Assembly: GCF_013377535.1 (NCBI RefSeq)
Contig: NZ_JABCJE010000007.1
Location: 1-64,000, forward strand
Direction of reading: 5' to 3'
Length of the DNA stretch: 64,000 bases
Source: Donghicola mangrovi
GTDB lineage: Bacteria > Pseudomonadota > Alphaproteobacteria > Rhodobacterales > Rhodobacteraceae
Shown here one piece after another: positions 27,070 to 36,507 of this stretch. Every line of letters starts with the position of its first letter. Position 1 is the stretch's first letter. Below the pieces are notes generated by a model. It searched no databases. It was given only the letters and a program-made list of their open reading frames with translations, and was not told the DNA's origin. Position numbers and translations under genes: made by a program.

Positions 27070-27951
27070 ATGGGCATGGAAAACTGGGACGAGGTGCGGA
27101 CCGCCTATCAGGTGGCACGCATGGGGACCGTCAGCGGAGCGGCCGATGTGCTGGGGGTTCACCACGCGACGGTCATCCGCCACATCGACGCACTAGAGCA
27201 GCGGCTCGGGGTCAAGCTGTTCCAGCGCCACGCCCGTGGCTACACCCCGACCGAAGCCGGACACGACCTGTTCCGCGTGGCGCAGGCCACCGACGACCAG
27301 TTCAGCCAGTTGGCAGGCCGGATCAAAGGGCAGGGCGCCGGTGTGGGCGGCGAGCTGGTGATCACCTCGCTGGTGCAGCTGTCGCCGCTGATCGTGCCGG
27401 TGCTGAAGGGCTTCCAAGAGGAACACCCCGATGTGGTCGTGCGCTTTCTGACCGGCGAGCGTCTGTTCCGTCTGGAATACGGCGAGGCGCACATCGCGAT
27501 CCGCGCAGGCAATGCGCCCGATCAGCCGGATAACGTGGTGCAGCCGTTCTTTCGCCAGCAGGTCACGCTGTTCGCCTCGAAGGAATATGTCGAGAAACAC
27601 GGCCAGCCCGAGACCCCCGCGGACTATCGCAACCACCGCTTTGTGGGGCAGGACAACATCGACAGCCGCGCGCCGTTCTACATGTGGATGAAGGACAACA
27701 TCCCGCGCGATTGCGTCACCTTCCGCAGCGAGGATTCGCGCGCGATCGAGCAAGCCATTCTGGATGGCGCGGGGATCGGCTTCATGCCCTATTGGGAGTG
27801 GCAGCTGAACCCGTGCGTGGTCAAGATTTGCGAACCGCGCGACGAATGGGCCTCGAACATCTGGATCGTGACCCACGTGGACCTGCACCGCACGCCCAAG
27901 GTCCAGACGTTCCTCAAGTATCTGAAGGATCGTGCTCAGGGCTGGCGGTAA
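27070..27951 (+). CDS. LysR-family transcriptional regulator
   Basis: The 293-residue protein has an N-terminal winged helix-turn-helix (residues 5-63, with GAADVLGVHHATVIRHIDAL and RHARGYTPTEAG) and a periplasmic-binding-like effector domain from about residue 90. Divergent placement next to azoR suggests it regulates that reductase. ATG codons at 27070 and 27076 are both possible. Its 3' end overlaps the convergent ArsR gene by 38 bases. Confidence 0.92.
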   Translation: MGMENWDEVRTAYQVARMGTVSGAADVLGVHHATVIRHIDALEQRLGVKLFQRHARGYTPTEAGHDLFRVAQATDDQFSQLAGRIKGQGAGVGGELVITSLVQLSPLIVPVLKGFQEEHPDVVVRFLTGERLFRLEYGEAHIAIRAGNAPDQPDNVVQPFFRQQVTLFASKEYVEKHGQPETPADYRNHRFVGQDNIDSRAPFYMWMKDNIPRDCVTFRSEDSRAIEQAILDGAGIGFMPYWEWQLNPCVVKICEPRDEWASNIWIVTHVDLHRTPKVQTFLKYLKDRAQGWR

Positions 27952-28279
27952 GCTCGGGCTCTGACAGTTCTGTTTCAAGAAAGCGTTCGAAGGCGTCCAG
28001 ATTGATGGCTTCGAACTGACCGAACCCCTGCATCCAGATGCTGGCCTCTCGCAGGGCGTCGGGCTCTAGCTTGCACCATTTCACACGGCCGCGCTTTTCC
28101 TGAGAGATGAGGCGCGCGTTGGCCAGAATGGTCAGGTGCTTGGAGATGGCCGCCAAAGACATCTGGAACGGTTCCGCCACATCGGTCACGGCCATATCAT
28201 CCTCGAGCAGCATCGACAGGATCGTGCGGCGTGTCGGGTCGGCAAGAGCGGCGAATACGAGGTCGAGCTGCTGGTCCAT
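27914..28279 (-). CDS. ArsR-family winged-helix regulator
   Basis: The 121-residue protein shows FAALADPTRRTILSML and the recognition region PFQMSLAAISKHLTILANA, typical of ArsR/SmtB regulators. The metal-binding ELCVCDL-type motif is absent, so it is probably not a classical metal sensor. Start choice is uncertain: ATG at 28279 or at 28291, neither with a good ribosome-binding site. A SRPBCC-domain partner gene, common beside this subgroup, is not present here. Confidence 0.88.
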   Translation of the reverse strand: MDQQLDLVFAALADPTRRTILSMLLEDDMAVTDVAEPFQMSLAAISKHLTILANARLISQEKRGRVKWCKLEPDALREASIWMQGFGQFEAINLDAFERFLETELSEPELTASPEHDPSDT

Positions 28280-28430
28280 AAAACACGGCATGAGGCAGGA
28301 ATCTGCGAACGTCAACCGATTGGTTGAATATGCCAAATGCGCCTTTCGTGCCGGTTTTCAGGGGGTGCTGGTGGCGCAAACGGAATCTGGGTATAATGAA
28401 ATCAACGACTTAGGGTGGACATTCTGTCGC

Positions 28431-28459
28431 TTGACTCACGGGGCTGTGACACCTATCCA
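28431..28459 (+). promoter_or_regulatory. promoter of the F0 ATP synthase operon
   Basis: TTGACT at 28431-28436 and TATCCA at 28454-28459 are 17 bases apart, ending 27 bases before the atpI start. A second, consensus -10 (TATAAT at 28392-28397) lies further upstream but has no clear -35. Confidence 0.55.
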
Positions 28460-28486
28460 ACCCTCAACAGCCCAAGGGTAGCGCAG

Positions 28487-28831
28487 ATGATCGATCCAGC
28501 CGAAAAAGAGCGCCTTGAGCGCCTCGAGGCGCGGATCTCGGAAGTGAAAAAGGCTCATGCCGAGCCTGAGCCCCGGGGTGACGAACATTATACGCAAGCG
28601 CAGGTTGCGTGGCGTATGGTGACTGAACTGGTAGCCGGTCTTCTGATCGGTTTCGGCATTGGGTACGGTCTGGATGCTGTTTTTGGCACCATGCCGATCT
28701 TTATGGCGATATTCACATTGCTGGGTTTCATCGCGGGCGTGAAGACAATGCTCCGCTCGGTGACTGAGATCCAAGAGAAACAAGCGGCGACGGCCGCGCA
28801 GGATGATGAGGGACGTAACAGTGGCGGATAA
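28487..28831 (+). CDS. atpI: ATP synthase subunit I (AtpI/AtpZ type)
   Basis: This 114-residue protein has a charged N-terminal half and two hydrophobic helices ([20 protein letters not shown] and [19 protein letters not shown]), the AtpZ/AtpI arrangement. It assists assembly of the c-ring or magnesium uptake in other species. It is the first gene of the F0 operon and overlaps atpB by 11 bases. The ATG at 28487 is preceded by AAGGGTAG. Confidence 0.9.
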   Translation: MIDPAEKERLERLEARISEVKKAHAEPEPRGDEHYTQAQVAWRMVTELVAGLLIGFGIGYGLDAVFGTMPIFMAIFTLLGFIAGVKTMLRSVTEIQEKQAATAAQDDEGRNSGG

Positions 28832-29600
28832 TGCACACGCAGCAGCGGCCGAACACGCAGCCGAAGGTACTGGCCTGGTTTTCCACCCGATGGATCAGTT
28901 CAAGGTCCAGCCTCTGTTTGGTCACGGTGGTGAAGTAAGCTTCTACACCCCGACCAACGCGATGCTGTGGCTGGGTCTGACCGTTCTGGCAGTGTTCCTG
29001 ATCATGGTTGTCGGCACCCGCGGCCGCGCCATCGTCCCCTCGCGCGGTCAGTCGATCGGCGAACTGGCCTACGGTTTCGTTCACAAGATGATCGAAGACG
29101 TCACCGGCAAGGACGCGCTGGTGTACTTCCCCTACATCATGACCCTGTTCATGTTCATCCTGATGAACAACTTCTTGGGCCTGATCCCCACCAGCTTTGC
29201 CAACACCGCACAGATCGCAACAACCGCGATCCTGGCATTCGCAGTATTCTTTGCCGTGACGATCATCGGTTTCGTCAAGCACGGCAGCCACTTCCTGGGC
29301 CTGTTCTGGGTGACCTCGGCGCCTCTCGCCATCCGTCCCGTTCTGGCCGTCATCGAAGTGATTTCCTACTTTGTTCGCCCTGTCAGCCACTCCATCCGTC
29401 TTGCCGGTAACATCACCGCAGGCCACGCTGTGATGAAAGTGTTCGCTGCCTTCGCCGGTCTGGTCGCTCTGTCGCCGCTGGCAATCCTGGGCATCACCGC
29501 CATGTACGGCCTCGAAATGCTGGTAGCATTCATCCAGGCCTACGTATTCACCATCCTGACCTGCGTCTATCTGAAGGACGCGCTGCACCCGAGCCACTAA
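28821..29600 (+). CDS. atpB: ATP synthase F0 subunit a
   Basis: Subunit a forms the proton half-channels against the c-ring. The 259-residue product has [14 protein letters not shown] at the start, several membrane helices, and the essential Arg in [15 protein letters not shown]. The C-terminus [18 protein letters not shown] is typical. I chose GTG at 28821, with GAGGGA upstream; ATGs at 28803 and 28806 are alternatives. Confidence 0.96.
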   Translation: MADNAHAAAAEHAAEGTGLVFHPMDQFKVQPLFGHGGEVSFYTPTNAMLWLGLTVLAVFLIMVVGTRGRAIVPSRGQSIGELAYGFVHKMIEDVTGKDALVYFPYIMTLFMFILMNNFLGLIPTSFANTAQIATTAILAFAVFFAVTIIGFVKHGSHFLGLFWVTSAPLAIRPVLAVIEVISYFVRPVSHSIRLAGNITAGHAVMKVFAAFAGLVALSPLAILGITAMYGLEMLVAFIQAYVFTILTCVYLKDALHPSH

Positions 29601-29657
29601 GGCTCGGACCCGCAGACAGGACTGAATTATCGCCATTCCAACGTAAGGAGAAATGTT

Positions 29658-29894
29658 ATGGAAGGCTCGATCGCAGAAATGGGTAAGTTCATCGGCGCCG
29701 GTCTGTCGGCGTTCGGTATGGGCCTGGCAGCTATCGGTGTGGGCAACGTCGCCGGTAACTTCCTGGCAGGCGCACTGCGCAACCCCTCGGCCGCTGGTGG
29801 CCAAACCGCGACCCTGTTCATCGGTATCGCGTTCGCAGAAGCACTGGGCATCTTCTCGTTCCTGGTTGCTCTGCTGCTGATGTTCGCCGTCTAA
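29658..29894 (+). CDS. atpE: ATP synthase F0 subunit c
   Basis: Subunit c forms the rotor ring. The 78-residue hairpin has two helices joined by the polar loop ALRNP. The ion-binding carboxylate is Glu61 in [11 protein letters not shown]; the sodium-type ligand set is not seen, so it should carry protons. AAGGAG precedes the ATG at 29658. An ATG at 29653 is out of frame. Confidence 0.97.
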   Translation: MEGSIAEMGKFIGAGLSAFGMGLAAIGVGNVAGNFLAGALRNPSAAGGQTATLFIGIAFAEALGIFSFLVALLLMFAV

Positions 29895-30000
29895 TCTACG
29901 GGTTCATTCCTTACGGTCGGGCGGGTGTCATAACGACACTCGCCCGGTAATATCGGGCCTTCGGGTCCGAACCAAGGACGGGCCACGGAGGACGCATAAC

Positions 30001-30549
30001 ATGGCAACTGAATCGCATGGCGCTGAAGCCGTTGCAGCAGGTCACGCCGCAGCCGAGTCGGCAGGTATGCCCCAGCTCGCAGTCGAGACCTTTTCGAACC
30101 AGATCTTCTGGCTCGTTGTCGCGCTTGTCGCGACCTACCTGATCCTGTCGCGCGTGGCTCTGCCGCGTATCGCCGCCGTTCTGGCCGAGCGTCAGGGAAC
30201 CATTACGAATGACATCGCCGCCGCCGAAGAGCTGAAGCTCAAGGCGAAAGAGGCTGAAGCCGCCTATGAAAAGGCACTGGCTGATGCCCGCTCGCAGGCG
30301 AACCAAATCGTCGAAGCCACCCGCGCCGAAATCAAGGCTGACCTTGATGCCGCGCTGGCGAAGGCAGACGCAGAAATTGCCGCCAAGGCCGCAGAATCGG
30401 AAAAGGCAATCGCCGAGATCCGTGCCAGCGCCGCCGAAAGCGCTGCCGAAGTTGCCAAAGACACCGCCAAGGAACTCATTGCAGTTCTGGGTGGCGATGT
30501 GGACGGCCGCTCGGTTGCAGCAGCAGTCACCTCGCGGATGAAAGGCTAA
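30001..30549 (+). CDS. atpF': ATP synthase F0 subunit b'
   Basis: b' pairs with b in the peripheral stalk in photosynthetic and related alphaproteobacteria. The 182-residue product has an Ala-rich N-terminus, one helix ([17 protein letters not shown]) and a long Ala/Glu/Lys-rich coiled coil ending [11 protein letters not shown]. It lies 106 bases after atpE and 5 before atpF. Confidence 0.92.
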   Translation: MATESHGAEAVAAGHAAAESAGMPQLAVETFSNQIFWLVVALVATYLILSRVALPRIAAVLAERQGTITNDIAAAEELKLKAKEAEAAYEKALADARSQANQIVEATRAEIKADLDAALAKADAEIAAKAAESEKAIAEIRASAAESAAEVAKDTAKELIAVLGGDVDGRSVAAAVTSRMKG

Positions 30550-30554
30550 GCACA

Positions 30555-31112
30555 ATGCGTACACTGATCATCCTCGCCGCCGCACTGGCCGCTTCGCCGG
30601 CAATGGCAGCATCGGGTCCGTTCTTCTCGCTGCACAACACCAACTTTGTCGTTCTGATCGCCTTCGTGGTGTTCCTCGGCATCCTGGTCTACTTCAAGGT
30701 CCCGGGTCTTCTGGGTGGCATGCTGGACAAGCGCGCCGTCGAGATCAAAGGCGAACTGGAAGAAGCCCGTCAGCTGCGTGAAGAGGCCCAGAGCCTGCTC
30801 GCCAGCTACGAGCGCAAGCAGAAAGAAGTCCAGGCGCAGGCAGACAGCATCGTTGCTGGCGCCAAAGCCGAAGCCGAAGCTGCTGCTGTTCAGGCCAAGG
30901 ACGACCTGAAGAAGTCGATCGCACGCCGCCTGCAAGCTGCCGAAGAGCAGATCGCATCGGCCGAAGCAGCCGCTGTTCGCGAAGTTCGCGACACCGCGAT
31001 TGCTGCCGCTGTTGGCGCTGCACGCGACATCCTGGCCAAGCAAATGACCGCCGAGAAATCCGGCGCGATGATCGATCGCTCGATCGAAGAAGTAAAAGCC
31101 AAGCTGCACTAA
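30555..31112 (+). CDS. atpF: ATP synthase F0 subunit b
   Basis: Subunit b is the second stalk protein. The 185-residue product starts with a signal-like helix (TLIILAAALAASPAMA), then the membrane helix NFVVLIAFVVFLGILVYF, then a long coiled coil to the end. F1 genes do not follow, in line with the split F0/F1 operons of alphaproteobacteria. Confidence 0.94.
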   Translation: MRTLIILAAALAASPAMAASGPFFSLHNTNFVVLIAFVVFLGILVYFKVPGLLGGMLDKRAVEIKGELEEARQLREEAQSLLASYERKQKEVQAQADSIVAGAKAEAEAAAVQAKDDLKKSIARRLQAAEEQIASAEAAAVREVRDTAIAAAVGAARDILAKQMTAEKSGAMIDRSIEEVKAKLH

Positions 31113-31137
31113 CGGCCAAAGGTCTTACAGGGACAGT

Positions 31138-31178
31138 GAAGTCCGGATCGCGATGCGGTCCGGGCTTTTTTCTTTTTG
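31138..31178 (+). terminator. terminator of the F0 operon
   Basis: AAGTCCGGATC pairs with GGTCCGGGCTT (two wobbles) around GCGATGC, followed by TTTTTCTTTTT. It lies 27 bases after the atpF stop. Confidence 0.85.
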
Positions 31179-31242
31179 GTTGATCGGTCGGGGCTTTCGT
31201 GCGGGAATGCGCGCGGGAGATAGGTCGGCGTGCGAGACGGCT

Positions 31243-31623
31243 ATGACGTTCAAGGCGACAGCGATTATGACTGCCGCGATCATGTTCGTGATCGGGACTC
31301 TTTTGCTGTTCGCGCCACTGATGTTCTTTGACCAAATCTTCATCGAGGGCTCGACCGCGCCCCACACCATCGCCCGCCGCACTGCGATGTTTCTGTTTGC
31401 GTGGGGGGGCTTGCTGTTCCGGCTGCACGATCTGCCGGTTGGGCGCGTGCGCAGCACCATTTGCCAGATGTCGGCGCTGTTGATGTTCGGGCTGGGGGCG
31501 ACGTCGGCCTATGAATGGATACAGGGCCACGAAAGCGACCCGTTCCTGCGCATCTCGCTGGCGAACTTTGCCCTTGGCGGGCTGTTTGTCTGGAGCTGCC
31601 TGTCGGACCGGAAGGCCGGTTAA
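31243..31623 (+). CDS. hypothetical four-helix membrane protein
   Basis: The 126-residue product has four hydrophobic segments: AIMTAAIMFVIGTLLLFAP, RTAMFLFAWGGLLF, MSALLMFGLGA, and ISLANFALGGLFVWSCL. I do not recognise a family. The ATG at 31243 is chosen because it starts just before the first helix; an earlier ATG at 31207 is possible. It overlaps the stop of the convergent GntR gene by 4 bases. Confidence 0.65.
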   Translation: MTFKATAIMTAAIMFVIGTLLLFAPLMFFDQIFIEGSTAPHTIARRTAMFLFAWGGLLFRLHDLPVGRVRSTICQMSALLMFGLGATSAYEWIQGHESDPFLRISLANFALGGLFVWSCLSDRKAG

Positions 31624-32387
31624 CGGTCTTTCTCGTGCTGGAACCGCTGGAGCGCCACGGCCTCGTTCCTTAGGGCGCGCTTTTCGTCGCGCAGGGCGGT
31701 TTCCACATAGTCCAGATGGGCGATCACGGCGGCGCGGGCCTCGACCGGATCGCGTTTTTGCAGGGCCACGTTGATGGCGCGGTGCTGTTCCAGCAGGTCA
31801 TCGCGGGTGGTGCGCTGCTTGAACATGACGTTGCGGTTATAGAACACGCCTTCACGCAGCAGGTCAAACATGGACCGCAACATGTGCAGCATGATGACGT
31901 TGTGGCTGGCCTCGATGATCGCCATGTGAAAGTCGGCGTCGATGGCGGCCTCTTCGGCGGGGTTGCGCTTGGGGTGGGCGGCTTCCATCCGTTTGAACAC
32001 GGTGTCGATCACCCGCAGATCGGTGTCCGATGCCATGCGGCAGGCGCGGTCGGCGGCCAGCCCCTCTATGTCGCGGCGAAAGGCGATGTAGTCGAACACG
32101 GCCTCGTCATGGGCGGCGAACAGGCGGATCAGCGCGGGGGAAAAGGCGTTTCCCAGAACCTCGGCCACGAACACTCCGGAGCCTGCGCGGGTCTCCAACA
32201 GGCCGTTGTCCTGCAGTTCGGCCACCGCTTCGCGCAGGGAGGGGCGCGAGACGCCAAGGCGATCGGACAGCTCCCGCTCGGACGGCAGGCGTTCGCCCGG
32301 CCGCAGAATGCCACGCAGGATCAACTGTTCGATCTGACGCACGACCGAAGTCGAGAGCTTTTCCGGTAGAACTTTTTGAAAGGGCAT
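31620..32387 (-). CDS. FadR-type GntR-family regulator (FCD domain)
   Basis: The 255-residue protein has an N-terminal GntR winged helix (LPSERELSDRLGVSRPSLREA) and a C-terminal all-helical FCD domain. The metal-ligand pattern is visible as DADFHMAIIEASHN, with a later His in LEQHRAI. FCD regulators usually sense organic acids; the ligand here is unknown. GAGGCCC precedes the ATG. A perfect GntR-type dyad lies just upstream, so autoregulation is likely. Confidence 0.92.
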   Translation of the reverse strand: MPFQKVLPEKLSTSVVRQIEQLILRGILRPGERLPSERELSDRLGVSRPSLREAVAELQDNGLLETRAGSGVFVAEVLGNAFSPALIRLFAAHDEAVFDYIAFRRDIEGLAADRACRMASDTDLRVIDTVFKRMEAAHPKRNPAEEAAIDADFHMAIIEASHNVIMLHMLRSMFDLLREGVFYNRNVMFKQRTTRDDLLEQHRAINVALQKRDPVEARAAVIAHLDYVETALRDEKRALRNEAVALQRFQHEKDR

Positions 32388-32405
32388 TTGGGCCTCGTCT
32401 TTGAT

Positions 32406-32424
32406 TGGTCAGTTTATATGACCA
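32406..32424. promoter_or_regulatory. GntR/FadR-type operator
   Basis: TGGTCA-N7-TGACCA is a perfect inverted repeat 19 bases upstream of the GntR start. TGGTC/GACCA half-sites are typical of FadR-subfamily operators. Confidence 0.65.
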
Positions 32425-32459
32425 CGGCGGACAGGGCAAGAATGCTCAAAAATGGGGCG

Positions 32460-32915
32460 TCAGGACAGGGGCAGTTCCATGAAAACGCTATCGGGATGCT
32501 CTCGGTAATCGCCAAAGGGGCCGCAATTGGTGAACCCGTGCCGGTGGTACAGCGCGTGGGCCGCGTCCAGCCCCGTGCCGGTTTCCAGCCGCATCCACGC
32601 CAGCCCTTGGTCGCGGGCCTGCTGGATCAGGCGCTCCATCAGGTGATCCCCCAGCCCCTGACCCCTCGCGGCGGGATCGACGAACATCGACTTCACCTCG
32701 GCATAATCCCCCTTGAGCGAGAGCGCCGCGCAGCCAAGGGCCACCCCGTCAATCTGCGCCTCGAAGAAGGTAATCGTGGGCACGCACAGGGCATCAATCG
32801 ACAAAAAGTGACAGCTGGTCGGGTCATAAAGCGATTGCATCAGGGCATGGCTGGCCTGTAGCAGTGCGGTCGAACGGGGGTTGCGCGGATTCCCCTCGAT
32901 CACGGTAATTGTCAT
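32460..32915 (-). CDS. GNAT family N-acetyltransferase
   Basis: The 151-residue protein has the acetyl-CoA site VDPAARGQGLGDHLMERLI and LALYHRHGF-like ending (DAAHALYHRHGFTNCGPFG), a simple single-domain GNAT. The ATG at 32915 is preceded by GGAGAGA; the longer frame to 32969 is unlikely. It lies between the GntR operator and the smc promoter region. The substrate is unknown. Confidence 0.88.
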   Translation of the reverse strand: MTITVIEGNPRNPRSTALLQASHALMQSLYDPTSCHFLSIDALCVPTITFFEAQIDGVALGCAALSLKGDYAEVKSMFVDPAARGQGLGDHLMERLIQQARDQGLAWMRLETGTGLDAAHALYHRHGFTNCGPFGDYREHPDSVFMELPLS

Positions 32916-32945
32916 TTCTGTCTCTCCCCAAAACTCGCAATATCT

Positions 32946-32954
32946 TGTGGATAA
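32946..32954 (-). promoter_or_regulatory. perfect DnaA-box sequence upstream of smc
   Basis: The minus strand reads TTATCCACA, identical to the strong E. coli DnaA box, in the gap between the GNAT gene and smc. A single 9-mer can occur by chance. Confidence 0.35.
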
Positions 32955-33048
32955 GCGCGTCTTACACAATAGATCGTGCGTCCCATCCGTTGACTCATGC
33001 GTTTTGCCGCCTGCAAAATAAGCACCCTACGACTCGGACAGGAATCTG

Positions 33049-36000
33049 ATGCCTCTTAAGTTCACGAAACTACGCCTGACAGGCTTCAAAAGCTTTGTAG
33101 ACCCGACGGATCTGATCATCCACGACGGTCTCACAGGTGTGGTCGGTCCGAACGGCTGTGGCAAGTCCAACCTGCTGGAAGCGCTGCGCTGGGTGATGGG
33201 CGAAAACCGCCCCACGGCGATGCGCGGCGGCGGGATGGAAGACGTGATTTTCGCGGGGGCCTCCAGCCGTCCGGCCAAGAACTTTGCCGAGGTGTGTCTG
33301 ACGCTGGATAACGGCGATCGTCTGGCACCGCAGGGCTTCAACGATCAGGAAAGCATCGACGTGGTGCGCCGGATCACTCGCGACGTGGGCAGTGCCTACA
33401 AGGCCAACGGCAAGGACGTGCGGGCGCGTGATATCCAGATGCTGTTTGCTGACGCCTCGACCGGTGCGCATTCGCCTGCGCTGGTGCGTCAGGGCCAGAT
33501 TTCCGAGCTGATCAACGCCAAACCCAAGGCGCGTCGCCGCATTCTGGAAGAGGCTGCGGGGATCTCGGGCCTCTATCAGCGCCGCCACGAGGCCGAGCTG
33601 AAGCTGAAGGCGACCGAGGGCAATCTGACCCGCGTGGACGATGTGATTGACCAATTGGGCCAGCAGATCGGGACGTTGCAGCGTCAGGCCAAACAGGCGT
33701 CACGCTATCGCGCCATTGGCGAGGAGTTGCGCAAGTCCGAAGGTCAGTTGCTGTACCGCCGCTGGCGCGAGGCCGATGATGCTCGCCTGAAGGCCGAAGA
33801 GGTTCTGCGTCAGGCCAGCCTGACCGCGTCCCACGCCGAGGCGGACGCGCGCAAGGCCACCAAATCCCGCGAGGATGTCGAAAAGCTGCTGCCCCCTCTG
33901 CGAGAGGAAGAGGCGATTGCGAACGCCATCCTGCAGCGCCTGACTGTGACCCGCGATGCCCTGTCTGATCAGGAAAAGCAGGCCACGGACCGCATCCGAA
34001 CCCTGCAATCGCGCATCACTCAACTGGCGCAGGACATTGACCGCGAGGCGGGCCTGAACCGCGATGCGGGCGAAACCATTGACCGGCTGGAGTGGGAGGC
34101 CCGCGAACTGGCCAAGGCCAGCGAGGGGCACGATGAACGTCTGGCAGAGGCCAGCGATATGGCCTCGGAGGCGGCGGCAGTTCTGGCCGAGCGCGAGGCG
34201 GACCTGAGCGAAAAGACCGAAGATGTGGCCCGCCTGTCGGCCCGCCACCTGTCGGTTCAACGCTTGCTGGCGGACACGCGCCGCACGCTGGAAAAGGCCG
34301 AGGCCGAGGGCGAACGGGCCCGCTTGGCCGTGGCCGAGGCGCGCGGTGTTCTGGCCCGCGCCAGCGAAGAACTGGCCCGCGCCGAGGAAGAGGAAGCGGT
34401 CGCTCAGGCCCGCGCCGAGGCCGCCGAGATTGCTTTGGCCGATGCCGAAAGCGCCCGTGCTCAGACCCAAGACCGCGAGAGCGCCGCGCGTTCCGCAAGA
34501 GCCGAGGCCGAGGGCGCAGCAAGCACTCTGCGGGCCGAGGTTGGTGCGCTGGCCAAGCTGGTCTCGCGGGACGAATCCGACAGTGCGCCGCTGCTGGATC
34601 AGCTGCATGTGACCGCCGGCTACGAAAAGGCGTTGGGGGCCGCGCTCGCCGATGACCTGCGCCAGCCTGCGGTGCATGAGGGGGCCAGCGGGTGGACGTT
34701 GTTGCCCGATTACGCGGTGCCACAGGCCTTGCCCGCAGGTGTGCGCCCGCTGTCTGACGTGGTTCAGGCGCCCAAGGTTCTGACCCGCCGCCTGTCCCAG
34801 ATCGGGATCGTAACGGCCGAGGATGGCGCGCGTCTGCACGCGGTTCTGGCCCCCGGTCAGCGCCTAGTGACGGCGGATGGCGACCTGTGGCGCTGGGACG
34901 GTCTGCACGCGAACGCCGAGGATGCGCCCTCTGCCGCGGCGCTGCGACTGGAGCAGTTGAACCGTCTGGAACGCCTGCGCGAAGAGTTGGAAGAGGCCGA
35001 AGTGCGCGCCGAAGACGCCCGCGCTGCCCACGAGGATATGGGCGCCGAACTGGCCGATCTGAACCGTGCGGATGCGGCGGCTCGGGACGCGCGGCGCAAG
35101 GCTGACCAGCAGGTGGCCGAGGCTGGCCGCCGCCTGTCGCGCCTTGAGGCAGAGCGCAACTTGGCCGAGGGCAAGCTGGAGACGCTGGACCTGTCTGTGC
35201 GCCGCCATTCCGATGATGCGATGTCCGCGCGCGAAGCCTTGGCCGAGGCGCAGGCCGCCGCCAAGGACTTGGGCGATCTGGATGCCGCTCGCGCCGAGAT
35301 CGAAGACCTGAAAATGACGGTCGAAGCCTCTCGGATGACGATGATGACCCGCCGGTCCATGTGGGACACCATCAAGCGCGAGGGCGAGGCCCGCCTGAAG
35401 CGCAGCCAGCAGGTCACGCAGGAACTGTCCGGTTGGCGCCACCGTCTGGAGACCGCGAACCAGCGCGCCGACGAGTTGCGCCTGCGCAAAGAGGACACCG
35501 AGATTGAACTCGACGAGGCTTGCGCCGCGCCCGAGGAGATCGCGATCCGCCGCGAGGAAATGAACGAGCAGATCGAGGATGCCGAGCGCCGCCGGAGCGC
35601 GGCAGGGGATGCTTTGGCTGCGGCGGAAACTGCGCTGCGGGCCGCCGATATCGCCAGCCGCGACTGCGAGCGTCAGGCCAGCGAGGCCCGAGAGGCCCGC
35701 GCCCGTGCCGAGGCCCGCTTGGACGGTGCCCGCGAGACGGTGCAGCACGCCACCGACCGCATCGAAGAGGAACTGGAAGTGTCGCCGCAGCAGTTGCTGG
35801 CGCGGATCGGGATTGATCCGGCCAAACTGCCGCCCGCCGACGCGCTGGAAGAGGACGTCCTGCGCCTGCGCCGTCAGCGTGAGGCATTGGGCGCTGTGAA
35901 CCTGCGCGCCGAAGAGGACATGAAAGAAGTCTCTGAGGAGCATGACACTCTGGTCGGTGAAAAGCACGATCTGGAAGAGGCGATCAAAACCCTGCGCACC

Positions 36001-36507
36001 GGCATTTCCGGCCTGAACAAAGAGGGCCGCGCGCGTCTGCTGGCGGCCTTCGATCAGGTGAACGAGAACTTTGGCCTGCTGTTTACGCACCTGTTCAACG
36101 GTGGCGAGGCCAAGCTGGTCATGGTCGAGAGCGACGATCCCCTCGACGCCGGTCTGGAAATCATGTGCCAACCGCCGGGCAAGAAGCTGAGCGTTCTGAG
36201 CCTGCTGTCGGGCGGCGAACAGACCCTGACGGCGCTGGCGCTGATCTTTGCGGTGTTCCTTGCGAACCCTGCGCCGATCTGTGTGCTGGACGAGGTGGAC
36301 GCGCCCTTGGATGACGCGAACGTGACCCGTTTCTGTGATCTCTTGGATGAGATGACCCGCCGGACCGAGACCCGCTTCCTGATCATCACCCACCACGCGG
36401 TGACGATGGCGCGGATGGACCGCCTGTTCGGCGTGACGATGGCCGAGCAAGGGGTCAGTCAGCTGGTGTCTGTGGACCTGAAGAAAGCCGAGTCGATGGT
36501 CGCCTAA
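33049..36507 (+). CDS. smc: chromosome partition protein SMC
   Basis: SMC is the core ATPase of the condensin complex with ScpA/ScpB. The 1152-residue product has Walker A GPNGCGKS at residues 33-40, two long Ala/Glu/Arg-rich coiled coils, a hinge near residues 510-620, the signature LSGGEQTLTALAL and Walker B PICVLDEVDAPLDDAN near the C-terminus. AGGAATC precedes the ATG. Its end overlaps the convergent GNAT gene by 4 bases, with no terminator between. Confidence 0.97.
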   Translation: MPLKFTKLRLTGFKSFVDPTDLIIHDGLTGVVGPNGCGKSNLLEALRWVMGENRPTAMRGGGMEDVIFAGASSRPAKNFAEVCLTLDNGDRLAPQGFNDQESIDVVRRITRDVGSAYKANGKDVRARDIQMLFADASTGAHSPALVRQGQISELINAKPKARRRILEEAAGISGLYQRRHEAELKLKATEGNLTRVDDVIDQLGQQIGTLQRQAKQASRYRAIGEELRKSEGQLLYRRWREADDARLKAEEVLRQASLTASHAEADARKATKSREDVEKLLPPLREEEAIANAILQRLTVTRDALSDQEKQATDRIRTLQSRITQLAQDIDREAGLNRDAGETIDRLEWEARELAKASEGHDERLAEASDMASEAAAVLAEREADLSEKTEDVARLSARHLSVQRLLADTRRTLEKAEAEGERARLAVAEARGVLARASEELARAEEEEAVAQARAEAAEIALADAESARAQTQDRESAARSARAEAEGAASTLRAEVGALAKLVSRDESDSAPLLDQLHVTAGYEKALGAALADDLRQPAVHEGASGWTLLPDYAVPQALPAGVRPLSDVVQAPKVLTRRLSQIGIVTAEDGARLHAVLAPGQRLVTADGDLWRWDGLHANAEDAPSAAALRLEQLNRLERLREELEEAEVRAEDARAAHEDMGAELADLNRADAAARDARRKADQQVAEAGRRLSRLEAERNLAEGKLETLDLSVRRHSDDAMSAREALAEAQAAAKDLGDLDAARAEIEDLKMTVEASRMTMMTRRSMWDTIKREGEARLKRSQQVTQELSGWRHRLETANQRADELRLRKEDTEIELDEACAAPEEIAIRREEMNEQIEDAERRRSAAGDALAAAETALRAADIASRDCERQASEAREARARAEARLDGARETVQHATDRIEEELEVSPQQLLARIGIDPAKLPPADALEEDVLRLRRQREALGAVNLRAEEDMKEVSEEHDTLVGEKHDLEEAIKTLRTGISGLNKEGRARLLAAFDQVNENFGLLFTHLFNGGEAKLVMVESDDPLDAGLEIMCQPPGKKLSVLSLLSGGEQTLTALALIFAVFLANPAPICVLDEVDAPLDDANVTRFCDLLDEMTRRTETRFLIITHHAVTMARMDRLFGVTMAEQGVSQLVSVDLKKAESMVA

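Noticed and set aside
29653-29880. Alternative frame over atpE
   Set aside because: Trp/Ser-rich out-of-frame reading; the 29658 frame gives a textbook c subunit.
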